Shown here piece after piece: positions 1 to 5,771 of a stretch of DNA of 7,908 nucleotides (its first letter is position 1; each line of letters starts with the position of its first letter). The notes under the pieces are model-generated. The model had not been told where the DNA came from, did not search any database, and worked only from the letters and a program-made list of their open reading frames with translations. This stretch comes from SZAS-3 sp964386785 (GTDB taxonomy: Bacteria; Chlamydiota; Chlamydiia; Chlamydiales; JAAKFR01), in assembly GCA_964386785.1 (NCBI GenBank), contig CAYLUD010000048.1, positions 1 to 7,908 of the forward strand, given 5' to 3'. Position numbers and translations under genes: made by a program.

Positions 1-1
1 T

Positions 2-109
2 TATCACGTCGCAGAAAAAATCAGCCCCGGCTCTCTTTACTTGCGGAATGTGGGTAGAAAAATTTCTGATCTACTGCGAGTGACCATCAGAGGACATTTG
101 ACCATCTAG
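2..109 (+). CDS. Possible C-terminal tail of an upstream gene (partial)
   Basis: One plus-strand frame is open from the left edge and stops with TAG at 107-109, giving 35 residues that end in RVTIRGHLTI. The other two plus frames stop at 57 and 83. The direction agrees with the genes that follow. The peptide is basic with alternating hydrophobic residues, but I do not recognise a family. An open stretch this short can easily occur by chance, so this is only a candidate. Extending the sequence to the left would settle it. Confidence 0.22.
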   Translation, partial: YHVAEKISPGSLYLRNVGRKISDLLRVTIRGHLTI

Positions 110-174
110 CCCTGGAATGTATGTGTTTACTCATCCTTGATGTTCATCATGAGCCAATGAGTTCTAATAAATTC

Positions 175-204
175 TTGATCCAAAACAAGCGAATTGCGTA
201 GCAT
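175..204 (+). promoter_or_regulatory. Weak candidate sigma70-type promoter for the operon
   Basis: TTGATC at 175-180 matches the -35 consensus at 4 of 6 positions. It is followed after 18 bases by TAGCAT at 199-204, which matches the -10 consensus at 4 of 6. Transcription would begin near 211, leaving a leader of about 15 bases before the ATG at 226 that still includes the GGAG Shine-Dalgarno at 217-220. This is the best-spaced pair in the AT-rich stretch 110-225, but such matches are common by chance. Confidence 0.25.
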
Positions 205-225
205 AAAGCTTCTTTTGGAGAGTTT

Positions 226-651
226 ATGTCGGTACTATATGCTCTAAATCGCTTACTCAATCGATTTCGCTACCCATTTTCGATGCCAGACGATTTAGCG
301 AGTGATTTAGGCGTATCAATTGCTCCAGGTATGTCGTTTGAAGGGTTTTTAGAACACTTGAAATTCAGTGCCAACCATCCTACTAAGCTATGGAAATTTA
401 TGCCCCGTTATCAGGCAGAACGAAGATTCCAATCAGCGATTAAGAAGGAGGTGTTCCCTTCTTCTACCTTTTTTTCATATTCTTTTCATCAGAGTTGGCT
501 GCTTCTTGTCCTTCATTTTGACGGACAGTCTCGATTACGACGTCTCCATGTTCAGTGTCCTTCTTCAATTGCAAAAAAAAGTTTTGATTTGTCTCTAGAT
601 GAAGCAGTAGCTTTGGATCTTGTTCACCCGCTAAACAGCAGTATCCACTAA
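226..651 (+). CDS. Unrecognised small protein upstream of nusB
   Basis: This encodes 141 residues. The ATG at 226 has a good Shine-Dalgarno (GGAG, 217-220, five bases away). I do not recognise a family and assign no function. There is no signal peptide, no convincing membrane helix, and no nucleotide-binding or metal-binding motif. The first 30 residues include a basic, aromatic stretch (RLLNRFRYPF). The middle carries KFMPRYQAERRFQSA. Residues 80-105 alternate aromatic and hydrophobic residues (FSYSF, SWLLLVLHFDG) and run into a basic RLRRLHV strand, which suggests a small folded beta-rich domain rather than a disordered protein. It is 21 bases upstream of nusB on the same strand and probably heads the operon. 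A role near transcription or translation would be guesswork from position. That it is a real gene is supported by length, start signal and operon fit. Confidence 0.7.
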   Translation: MSVLYALNRLLNRFRYPFSMPDDLASDLGVSIAPGMSFEGFLEHLKFSANHPTKLWKFMPRYQAERRFQSAIKKEVFPSSTFFSYSFHQSWLLLVLHFDGQSRLRRLHVQCPSSIAKKSFDLSLDEAVALDLVHPLNSSIH

Positions 652-672
652 TTCCTAATTCAGGTAGATTAT

Positions 673-1086
673 TTGCCTATGTTAGCTCCAAAATTTCGGG
701 AGATTGTTGTTCAGATTTTATTCTCTTTGGATTTAGGGGGAGATCCCACGGTCCTAGATCTTGTGATGGAAGAGGCGAAAATAGCGAGGAGTCATGCAAA
801 GAGGGCTCTTCAAGTGGCCGAGCAGATTCGAGCAGGGGTTTCTTCTTGGGATGATTATATCGCGCAAGTCGCGAAAGAATATACAATTGAGCGCATTCCT
901 ACAGTAGAAAAAAACATTTTGCGATATGCTGCGTTTGAAATCCATTATGGAGCAGAGCCTGCTGCTGTCATAAAAGAAGCGGTTCGATTAGCAAGAAAAT
1001 TTAGTACACCTGAAGCAGGAGCCTTTGTTCATGCCGTCCTTGACTCTCTTGCCCCCTTGTGCCTGCCAAAACAATGTCCCCCTTAG
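673..1086 (+). CDS. nusB: Transcription antitermination factor NusB
   Basis: NusB is an all-helical RNA-binding protein. With NusE (ribosomal protein S10) it binds boxA of rRNA leaders and helps build the antitermination complex. The protein is 137 residues, normal for the family. The N-terminus has the expected FREIVVQILFSLD helix (8-20). The C-terminal signature is clear: RIPTVEKNILRYAAFEI (74-90), then IKEAVRLARKFSTPEAGAFVHAVLD (100-124), matching the IxEAxxLAkxFs...aFVNGVLD pattern. The start is uncertain. TTG at 673 lies 7 bases after AGGT (662-665), while an in-frame ATG at 679 lies 13 bases after it, so I prefer TTG; the choice changes two residues. The last 56 bases overlap murB in another frame. 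NusB beside MurB is an order I recall from chlamydial genomes. Confidence 0.93.
   Translation: MPMLAPKFREIVVQILFSLDLGGDPTVLDLVMEEAKIARSHAKRALQVAEQIRAGVSSWDDYIAQVAKEYTIERIPTVEKNILRYAAFEIHYGAEPAAVIKEAVRLARKFSTPEAGAFVHAVLDSLAPLCLPKQCPP
1017..1021 (+). promoter_or_regulatory. Ribosome binding site that sets the murB start
   Basis: AGGAG lies inside the nusB coding sequence. It is nine bases before the ATG at 1031 but only three before the in-frame TTG at 1025. The spacing favours ATG 1031 as the murB start and the shorter protein. Confidence 0.6.
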
Positions 1087-1924
1087 CTTGTATTCTACCT
1101 TTGGTATTGGAGGGCCTGCCCGTTGGCTGGTACACATCCATCGTAAGGAGGAGGCCGCTCAGCTCCTTCGTTGGGCATATGAAACAGGCACTCGCTATGT
1201 AGTCATTGGAAAAGGATCCAATGTTTTGTTTGATGATCAAGGCTTCCCGGGTCTTGTGTTAATCAATCGATTACATTTTTTAGAACGGCAAGGGGATCAG
1301 TTTCATGTCGGTAGTGGAATGAGTTTCCCTAGATTGGGAAAACTCGCTGCCCAGCAGGGCTTATCGGGATTAGAATTCGCTATCGGTATCCCTGCAACTG
1401 TCGGAGGCGCTATTTATATGAATGCTGGTGCATCGGGACAAGAAACGTATGATACGATCGTAGAGGTGACATATCTCTCTCCTGATGGCGTAGAAACAAT
1501 CGTAGACAAAACGCACCTCATTGCAGCGTATCGTACTAGCCCTTTTCAACATCGGGGAGGAATGATTGTATCAGGTACATTTGCTTTGCAACCAGCAGAG
1601 GGGGTGTATCAGAAACAAAAGACATTACTCGATTATCGTATCCGTACACAACCGTATGGTATGAAATCGATTGGCTGTATTTTTCGGAATCCTAGTGAAA
1701 CAAGCGCAGGTCGCTTAATAGAAGAAAGTGGTTTGAAAGGATTGCGTCAGGGTGGTGTTTGTGTTTCCGATCGCCACGCCAATTTTATTATCCATGATAC
1801 AGAACAAGGCAGTGCGCAGGATGTGCTGCAACTGATTCACAAGATTAAAGAACGTGTGCAAGAGTTGCATGGCATCATCTTGCATGAAGAAATCCAGTAT
1901 ATTCCATATGATATTTCGTGCTGA
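1031..1924 (+). CDS. murB: UDP-N-acetylenolpyruvoylglucosamine reductase MurB
   Basis: This cytoplasmic FAD enzyme reduces UDP-GlcNAc-enolpyruvate with NADPH to UDP-N-acetylmuramate, the second committed step of peptidoglycan precursor synthesis. It has 297 residues from ATG 1031. Visible FAD-site motifs are YSTFGIGGPAR (21-31), GKGSNVLF (61-68) and GIPATVGGAIYMNAGA (119-134). The substrate-side motif YRTSPF is at 167-172. The catalytic acid motif reads GCIFRNP (215-221), with Cys216 where the E. coli enzyme has Ser; Cys occurs in some MurB proteins, so activity is expected. AGRLIEESGLKG (226-237) follows. The C-terminal HEEIQ (285-289) supplies the conserved glutamate. It overlaps nusB by 56 bases and the PHP gene by 17, so coupled translation is likely. 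Its presence implies that peptidoglycan or related muropeptide precursors are made. Confidence 0.96.
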   Translation: MPSLTLLPPCACQNNVPLSLYSTFGIGGPARWLVHIHRKEEAAQLLRWAYETGTRYVVIGKGSNVLFDDQGFPGLVLINRLHFLERQGDQFHVGSGMSFPRLGKLAAQQGLSGLEFAIGIPATVGGAIYMNAGASGQETYDTIVEVTYLSPDGVETIVDKTHLIAAYRTSPFQHRGGMIVSGTFALQPAEGVYQKQKTLLDYRIRTQPYGMKSIGCIFRNPSETSAGRLIEESGLKGLRQGGVCVSDRHANFIIHDTEQGSAQDVLQLIHKIKERVQELHGIILHEEIQYIPYDISC

Positions 1925-2720
1925 TTTGCACTGCCATAGTGTATGTTCTGATGGGACAGATTCCCCTAGGGAATTAGTAGACCTTGCTGTGAAGCAAGGT
2001 CTGAGTGCTCTTTCGATTACAGATCATGATACGGTCGACGCCTATGTGGATCTCGACCTGTATGCGCAGAGTCGAGGGATTGATATATTGCGTGGTGTAG
2101 AATTTTCCTGCTATCTTCAAGCCGATTCCGTGCACGTACTTGGATATGGATATGAAGCGAATCATCCTGCAATTCAATCTCTATGCCAAATGCATCAAGT
2201 GCGTCGAGAGGAACGCAATCAAGAAATTCTAGCCCGGTTGCATCATTTTGGTATGAACGTCACCTACGATGAATTGCGAGCTAGCACATCTACTCCTGTA
2301 TTAGGTCGACCACATATTGCGGCACTTCTTCACAAAAAGGGATTTGTCATCAGTATTAAGGATGCATTTGATCAATGGATAGGGGAGGGAAAAAGGGCAT
2401 TTTATCCTGGACGCTCTGTTTCTGTAGAAGAAACGATTCATGTGCTACATGCTGCAGGTGGTAAGGCCATCCTGGCACATCCACATCTCCTAAAGAATCC
2501 TAAGCTGATTCAGACGCTATTGGAACATCCTTTTGATGGATTAGAAGCTTTTTATGCATACTTTCCTCTTGTTGTACAGCAGCATTGGGTAGAGATTGCA
2601 CAGAAGAAAGAGTGGCTCATCACAGGGGGATCCGATTATCATGGGACAGTGAAGCCACAAAATCAAATGGGCTCTTCTTGGATCAACGAAGACTTCTATC
2701 GGCGTCTTAAAAATGAGTGA
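1908..2720 (+). CDS. PHP-domain metal-dependent phosphoesterase (YciV/RNase AM-like)
   Basis: The protein has 270 residues from ATG 1908. It is a complete PHP domain with the usual metal ligands: DLHCHS (6-11), TDHDT (38-42), GVEFS with Glu65, His76 in VHVLGY, GRPHIA (133-138), AHPHLL (190-195) and GGSDYHG (240-246). The DLHCHSxxSDGTxSPxELVxxA opening fits the family of E. coli YciV, described as a nucleoside 3',5'-bisphosphate phosphatase and 5'-3' exoribonuclease that trims rRNA 5' ends. That role is likely but inferred from family. A GTG in frame at 1854 would add 18 Cys-rich residues lying inside murB; I prefer 1908 because family members begin just before the DLHxH motif. There is no clear Shine-Dalgarno, and the 17-base overlap with murB suggests translational coupling. 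The stop overlaps the folC start by 8 bases. Confidence 0.9.
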   Translation: MIFRADLHCHSVCSDGTDSPRELVDLAVKQGLSALSITDHDTVDAYVDLDLYAQSRGIDILRGVEFSCYLQADSVHVLGYGYEANHPAIQSLCQMHQVRREERNQEILARLHHFGMNVTYDELRASTSTPVLGRPHIAALLHKKGFVISIKDAFDQWIGEGKRAFYPGRSVSVEETIHVLHAAGGKAILAHPHLLKNPKLIQTLLEHPFDGLEAFYAYFPLVVQQHWVEIAQKKEWLITGGSDYHGTVKPQNQMGSSWINEDFYRRLKNE

Positions 2721-3822
2721 TATAGAACAGTCCCTACTTCATACCGCATACGAGATGCAACAGATGCGATATGACCTACGAGCTATACAACAAGCCCATG
2801 ACCAGCTGGGTGCTCCCGCTACAGCATGGTCTTCGATTCATGTAGGGGGTACAAATGGTAAAGGCTCAGTAGCAACAAAAATTGCCGCAGCTCTTCAAGA
2901 AGAAGGTAAGAATGTAGGCCTTTATACCTCTCCACACTTGTTCGATCTCAAAGAACGCATTCAAGTGAATGGGCAACCTGTTGATCACATTAGGAGATGG
3001 ATTGAACCTGTTATACCATTCCAATTAACTTTTTTTGAAACACTCACATTAGCTGCATTTCTTGCTTTCCAAGAGATCGGTGTCGACATCGCGGTGATCG
3101 AGGTGGGTTTAGGAGGTCGGTTAGATGCCACTAACCTGATCCAACCAGAACTTGCGGTCATTACTTCGATTGGTCGAGATCATATGCACATCTTGGGTTC
3201 TTCGCTTGAAGATATTGCAAGAGAAAAGGCTGGCATTGTGAAATCAGGCATCCCGATCGTACTAGGACCGACGGCAGGTAGATACCCTTGTTTTACCGCA
3301 CAGGGGAATCCCGTACACTATGTTGCAGGTCCCTTTTCTAATTTTGAAGAAGAAAATCGTGCGATTGCACAGCGTGCACTACAGTGTCTTGATATCATGC
3401 CCTCATCGAAAGCTCTTGCGTCCTTACCAAAATGTCGTTTTGAACGGCATCAGAATGTGGTATTAGATGTAGCACACAACGTGCCCGGTCTAGAGGCATT
3501 ACTTGCTCGCTGCTCCAAAGAGCAAAAACCTTTACGTGTCGTTGCTGGGTTTTCTGCGGATAAGGAGGTGCCAGCCATGATCGCGGCAATCCATCGGTAT
3601 ACTCCTTGTGTCCATCTCACGCAAGCCACACATCCTAGAGCCTTTCGTTTTCATGATATCCCCATAGAACAGACATTACATGATGCCTGGGATATGGCTC
3701 AACATCGTGAGGAACTCTTAGTAATCTGTGGTAGTTTTTTTCTGATGCCTGAGGTCTATGTATGGGCCCACCGACAAGGAATCCTGAATGAACGTTTATC
3801 AAACCTTGACGATTATCGATAA
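2713..3822 (+). CDS. folC: Folylpolyglutamate synthase / dihydrofolate synthase FolC, compact form
   Basis: FolC adds glutamate to dihydropteroate and to folates using ATP. It is a Mur-ligase superfamily enzyme of the cytoplasm. Visible motifs are the P-loop HVGGTNGKGSV (43-53), YTSPHLFDLKERIQVNG (71-87), FFETLTLAAF (107-116), the magnesium-site segment VIEVGLGGRLDATN (128-141), ITSIGRDHMHILG (150-162), and EKAGIVKSGIP (171-181) with the Lys that is carbamylated in studied relatives. The C-terminal domain has LDVAHNVPG (251-259), with Val in place of the common Gly of LDGAHN, then VVAGFSADKEV (276-286). At 369 residues it is about 50 shorter than usual; the shortening lies between about 185 and 245, where HQxxNaxxA is reduced to EEENRAIAQRAL. 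The start has no Shine-Dalgarno and overlaps the PHP gene by 8 bases, so coupling is likely. Confidence 0.93.
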   Translation: MSDIEQSLLHTAYEMQQMRYDLRAIQQAHDQLGAPATAWSSIHVGGTNGKGSVATKIAAALQEEGKNVGLYTSPHLFDLKERIQVNGQPVDHIRRWIEPVIPFQLTFFETLTLAAFLAFQEIGVDIAVIEVGLGGRLDATNLIQPELAVITSIGRDHMHILGSSLEDIAREKAGIVKSGIPIVLGPTAGRYPCFTAQGNPVHYVAGPFSNFEEENRAIAQRALQCLDIMPSSKALASLPKCRFERHQNVVLDVAHNVPGLEALLARCSKEQKPLRVVAGFSADKEVPAMIAAIHRYTPCVHLTQATHPRAFRFHDIPIEQTLHDAWDMAQHREELLVICGSFFLMPEVYVWAHRQGILNERLSNLDDYR

Positions 3823-3848
3823 AGAAAGTACAACACCCACTGGTTTTT

Positions 3849-3854
3849 AGGAGG
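3849..3854 (+). promoter_or_regulatory. Strong ribosome binding site of the HAD-like gene
   Basis: A full AGGAGG lies in the 36-base gap after folC, only four bases before the ATG at 3859. It is the strongest Shine-Dalgarno in the operon. It marks an independently initiated gene, in contrast to the coupled starts of the PHP gene and folC. Confidence 0.6.
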
Positions 3855-3858
3855 ATGT

Positions 3859-4638
3859 ATGCGTTGGATTTGTTGTCTCTTGCTCTGTTATGCCTCTGCC
3901 GCAATAGGAAAAATCTGTGAGATCTATCACTTTGATGAAATTCGAGATTATCTCCATCCGGGCATGTTGGTGGTATTGGATATTGACAATACCTTACTGA
4001 TGCCTATACAAGAATTAGGTTCAGATCAGTGGTTTCATCATCGATTAGATCGGTACATCCAGGGAGGATGCTCTTTACAAGATGCCCTGGAGTATGCTTT
4101 ATCTGAATGGGAAGGTGTGCAAAATCTTTCCATTATGACGAGTCCAGAGTGTGAAACTCCCTCCCTGATAGATCGGTTGCAGCAGCATTGGACTGTTATG
4201 GGTTTAACCACAAGGGGATTAGCGTTAGCTACCCGTACCGTACATCAGCTCCAGTCGGTAGGCATTCATTTGACAAAACATACGGTTGCAGAAGACGATA
4301 TACCTCTACTCAATCCTCGCTTAATTTTATACCGTAAAGGGATCCTCTTTACTTCAGGAACTCATAAAGGACAGGCATTATTAAAATTATTAGATGCTAT
4401 AGGATATAAGCCTCAATCTATTCTTTTTGTGAATGATAAAGCTTCTCACCTTCGGGAGGTAGAGGTAGCGTGTGAGGCCCACCACATTCCTTTTACTGGA
4501 CTCCGGTATGGGTTTCTTGATGAAAAAGTACGCAATTTCCGTCCAGATATTGCAGCTGTCCAATTTGAACAATTCTCACAAATTCTTTCAGATGAAGAGG
4601 CTCAGAAGATATTGAACACCAGGAGAGAGTGTGGCTAA
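3859..4638 (+). CDS. Exported HAD-like phosphatase-fold protein, DUF2608 type
   Basis: The protein has 259 residues. It begins with a signal peptide: MRW, a hydrophobic Cys-rich core (ICCLLLCYASAA) and a likely cut near residues 14-17, so the product should leave the cytoplasm. No lipobox is obvious. The mature part has haloacid dehalogenase motifs: VVLDIDNTLL (38-47, Asp41 and Asp43), a Thr-rich motif II GLTTRG (115-120), Lys170 in SGTHKGQ, and ILFVNDKASHL (188-198) with Asp193. The gap between motifs I and II holds a helical cap (about 50-110). This pattern fits DUF2608, a family I know mainly from Chlamydiae and Legionella. A phosphatase activity on an unknown substrate is inferred. The gene follows folC by 36 bases and overlaps tdk by 8, so it belongs to the operon despite its different cellular location. 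Confidence 0.82.
   Translation: MRWICCLLLCYASAAIGKICEIYHFDEIRDYLHPGMLVVLDIDNTLLMPIQELGSDQWFHHRLDRYIQGGCSLQDALEYALSEWEGVQNLSIMTSPECETPSLIDRLQQHWTVMGLTTRGLALATRTVHQLQSVGIHLTKHTVAEDDIPLLNPRLILYRKGILFTSGTHKGQALLKLLDAIGYKPQSILFVNDKASHLREVEVACEAHHIPFTGLRYGFLDEKVRNFRPDIAAVQFEQFSQILSDEEAQKILNTRRECG
4621..4625 (+). promoter_or_regulatory. Ribosome binding site that sets the GTG start of tdk
   Basis: AGGAG lies inside the end of the preceding gene, five bases before the GTG at 4631. It supports this non-ATG start, which gives the expected N-terminus MAKLYFRYGA just ahead of the P-loop. Confidence 0.6.
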
Positions 4639-5236
4639 ACTATATTTTCGTTATGGAGCAGTGGGTAGCGCTAAAACGTTAAACTTGCTAGCAGTGGCTC
4701 ATAACTACCAACAGCAAAATAAACGAGTCCTCTTATTAAAACCTGCCATGGATGTCCGCTATGGAAGAGAAGAAATTCGTTCTCGTGCAGGGCTCACACG
4801 TGAGGCAGACCTCTTAATTGACTCTACAACAAACCTTCTAGCGATGGATTTTTCTGGTGTGGATTGCCTGTTGGTAGATGAGGCTCAGTTTCTATCACCC
4901 TATATCATTGAACAGTTGCGCGAGATCACATTACGAGATGATCTACCCGCTATCTGTTATGGATTGCGCACCGATTTTCGCACACTCCTGTTCCCTGGCT
5001 CTCGTCGCTTATTTGAAATTGCCGACTCGATTGAAGAAGTCAAGTCGACTTGCTTTTATTGCAATCGCAAGGCGATTGTGAATCTGAAACATGTGGAAGG
5101 AAAAGCTTCCCTATCGGGAGAAGTAGTAGATCTAGGTGCTGAAGAAAAGTACCTGCCGGCTTGCTATCGGTGTTATCGCGCCCAACTAGCCGAAGAGGGA
5201 ATCGAATCGGCTGAAGAGTTCCTAGCCGCACTGTAA
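4631..5236 (+). CDS. tdk: Thymidine kinase, type II
   Basis: Tdk phosphorylates thymidine (and deoxyuridine) with ATP to give dTMP in the salvage pathway. The protein has 201 residues, normal for the type II family. It begins with GTG. Motifs are the P-loop GAVGSAKT (9-16), VDEAQF (82-87) with the catalytic-base Glu84, CYGLRTDF (108-115), the structural zinc site CFYC (141-144) and CYRC (178-181), and a substrate-binding lasso between them with EEKYLPAC (171-178). All key residues are present, so it should be active. It overlaps the upstream gene by 8 bases and is the last gene of the operon; no clear intrinsic terminator follows. As far as I recall Chlamydia trachomatis lacks this enzyme, so its presence would fit a less reduced relative. 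Confidence 0.96.
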   Translation: MAKLYFRYGAVGSAKTLNLLAVAHNYQQQNKRVLLLKPAMDVRYGREEIRSRAGLTREADLLIDSTTNLLAMDFSGVDCLLVDEAQFLSPYIIEQLREITLRDDLPAICYGLRTDFRTLLFPGSRRLFEIADSIEEVKSTCFYCNRKAIVNLKHVEGKASLSGEVVDLGAEEKYLPACYRCYRAQLAEEGIESAEEFLAAL

Positions 5237-5392
5237 AAGAGCTACCACCTCCCTAGCCTAATATCTATTGTGGGGTCCATCCCTATGAAAGAGCATGGTA
5301 GGGTCATACTACACAGATCCCATATCCACTTTCATAGGAAGAAAGAGATCATAGGAATCACCCCTATCGATCGTGTAGATCCTAGGATGGAT
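5237..5392. other. Intergenic stretch between tdk and tRNA-Ser
   Basis: No gene is supported in these 156 bases. An open frame across the region is antisense to the tRNA and has no family features. It holds an inverted repeat (5282-5291 with 5329-5338), a second 6-base inverted pair CTACCA (5242-5247) with TGGTAG (5296-5301), and two TCATAGGAA copies (5332-5340, 5349-5357). There is no stem followed by a T-run that would make a standard terminator for tdk. Confidence 0.6.
5282..5338. repeat. Ten-base perfect inverted repeat with 37-base spacer
   Basis: CCTATGAAAG at 5282-5291 is the exact reverse complement of CTTTCATAGG at 5329-5338. It lies downstream of both the plus-strand operon and the minus-strand tRNA. 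No T-tract follows either arm, so it is not a standard terminator. It could be a protein-binding pair or a long-loop RNA stem. Confidence 0.5.
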
Positions 5393-5393
5393 C
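5378..5393 (-). other. Small hairpin at the tRNA 3' end
   Basis: GATCC and GGATC pair across the six-base loop TAGGAT. Read on the minus strand, the stem starts at the discriminator base of the tRNA, so the precursor could fold a 5-bp trailer hairpin right after the acceptor stem. No T-run follows, so processing is a likelier role than termination. The stem is short and chance is possible. Confidence 0.3.
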
Positions 5394-5480
5394 GGAAGAA
5401 GAGGGATTTGAACCCCCGAGACCCTTATCAGGTCTATCTGGTTTCGAATCAGACGCATTCGGCCACTCTGCCATTCTTCC
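5393..5480 (-). tRNA. tRNA-Ser (anticodon CGA)
   Basis: This 88-base class II tRNA reads UCG codons. Read on the minus strand, the acceptor stem GGAAGAA pairs perfectly with TTCTTCC, followed by discriminator G, as expected for serine. The D arm (GCA...TGC) has 3 bp. The anticodon stem is TCTGA/CCAGA with loop TTCGAAA, anticodon CGA; the last pair, A31 with C39, is a mismatch. The long variable arm has a 5-bp stem (AGACC/GGTCT). The T arm GGGGG-TTCAAAT-CCCTC has one G-T pair. CCA is not encoded (ATCC follows the discriminator), so CCA would be added after transcription. I see no convincing promoter upstream. Confidence 0.95.
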
Positions 5481-5771
5481 TCGACTCACTTTTGTTTCTT
5501 GTCAGGGCAAGACAAAAAGCGAGGATAGACTGTAACAGAAGTACGATAGAACGATCAATCTAAAACAGCTGATACAGCCTACGTGATGATAAGTATGTCC
5601 TTGATGCAGGGTGACTCAATAGCTGGGATATCATTCGATCATAGGACTGTCAATGAGTAGGAAAGACCGGGAAATGGTTAGGGCAGGGGATCCTGCATCA
5701 TATTGATGATCCTCTTCTGAGGAGTGACATCTCTTCTGTTCTCAGAAACTCTCTGCTTAGCTGGAGGAGGG
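5481..5771. other. Intergenic stretch with structured segments, no gene seen
   Basis: These 291 bases separate the tRNA from the end of the giant minus-strand gene. No protein gene is supported. The tRNA-proximal part has an imperfect inverted repeat (TTTTGT-tt-CTTG at 5490-5501 with CAAG-ACAAAA at 5508-5517). A small stem GCTG-ATA-CAGC lies at 5568-5578. GATCATAGGA at 5637-5646 repeats a 10-mer found at 5347-5356. A cluster of small hairpins fills 5683-5747. I do not recognise tmRNA, RNase P, SRP or 6S RNA signatures on either strand. Confidence 0.5.
5683..5747. other. Array of four small tetraloop hairpins, three directly abutting
   Basis: Perfect stems follow each other: GCAGG-GGAT-CCTGC (5683-5696), ATCAT-ATTG-ATGAT (5697-5710), CCTC-TTCT-GAGG (5711-5722) and, after 11 bases, TTCTG-TTCT-CAGAA (5734-5747). 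The first three share no spacer. Two possible enclosing stems exist: TGTCA (5648-5652) with TGACA (5725-5729), and GTGAC (5724-5728) with GTCAC (5771-5775); they exclude each other. On the minus strand this would be the 3' untranslated region of the giant gene, with no T-run for a standard terminator. Strand and function are unknown. Confidence 0.45.

Noticed and set aside
3..80. Minus-strand open stretch at the left edge
   Set aside because: It is bounded by a TAG and contains no usable start codon, so only chance openness supports it.
81..106. Direct repeat TGACCATC (81-88 and 99-106) as an operator
   Set aside because: Only two 8-base copies in a possible coding tail, no palindromic symmetry and no promoter overlap.
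1854..1907. N-terminal extension of the PHP protein from a GTG
   Set aside because: The 18 extra residues (Cys/Ser-rich) lie wholly inside murB and family members start just before DLHxH; ATG 1908 fits better.
5490..5517. Imperfect stem with A/T-rich flanks as an intrinsic terminator
   Set aside because: The stem has a two-base bulge, is weak, sits just upstream of the tRNA 5' end and is not followed by a T-run in a useful direction.
5270..5563. Open frame of 97 residues on the plus strand
   Set aside because: It runs antisense through the whole tRNA-Ser gene, has a basic, random-looking composition and no start signal or family motif.
5347..5646. Integrated element bounded by GATCATAGGA repeats at a tRNA gene
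   Set aside because: The interval is only 300 bases, has no integrase or cargo, and the tRNA is complete; it is kept only as a repeat observation.
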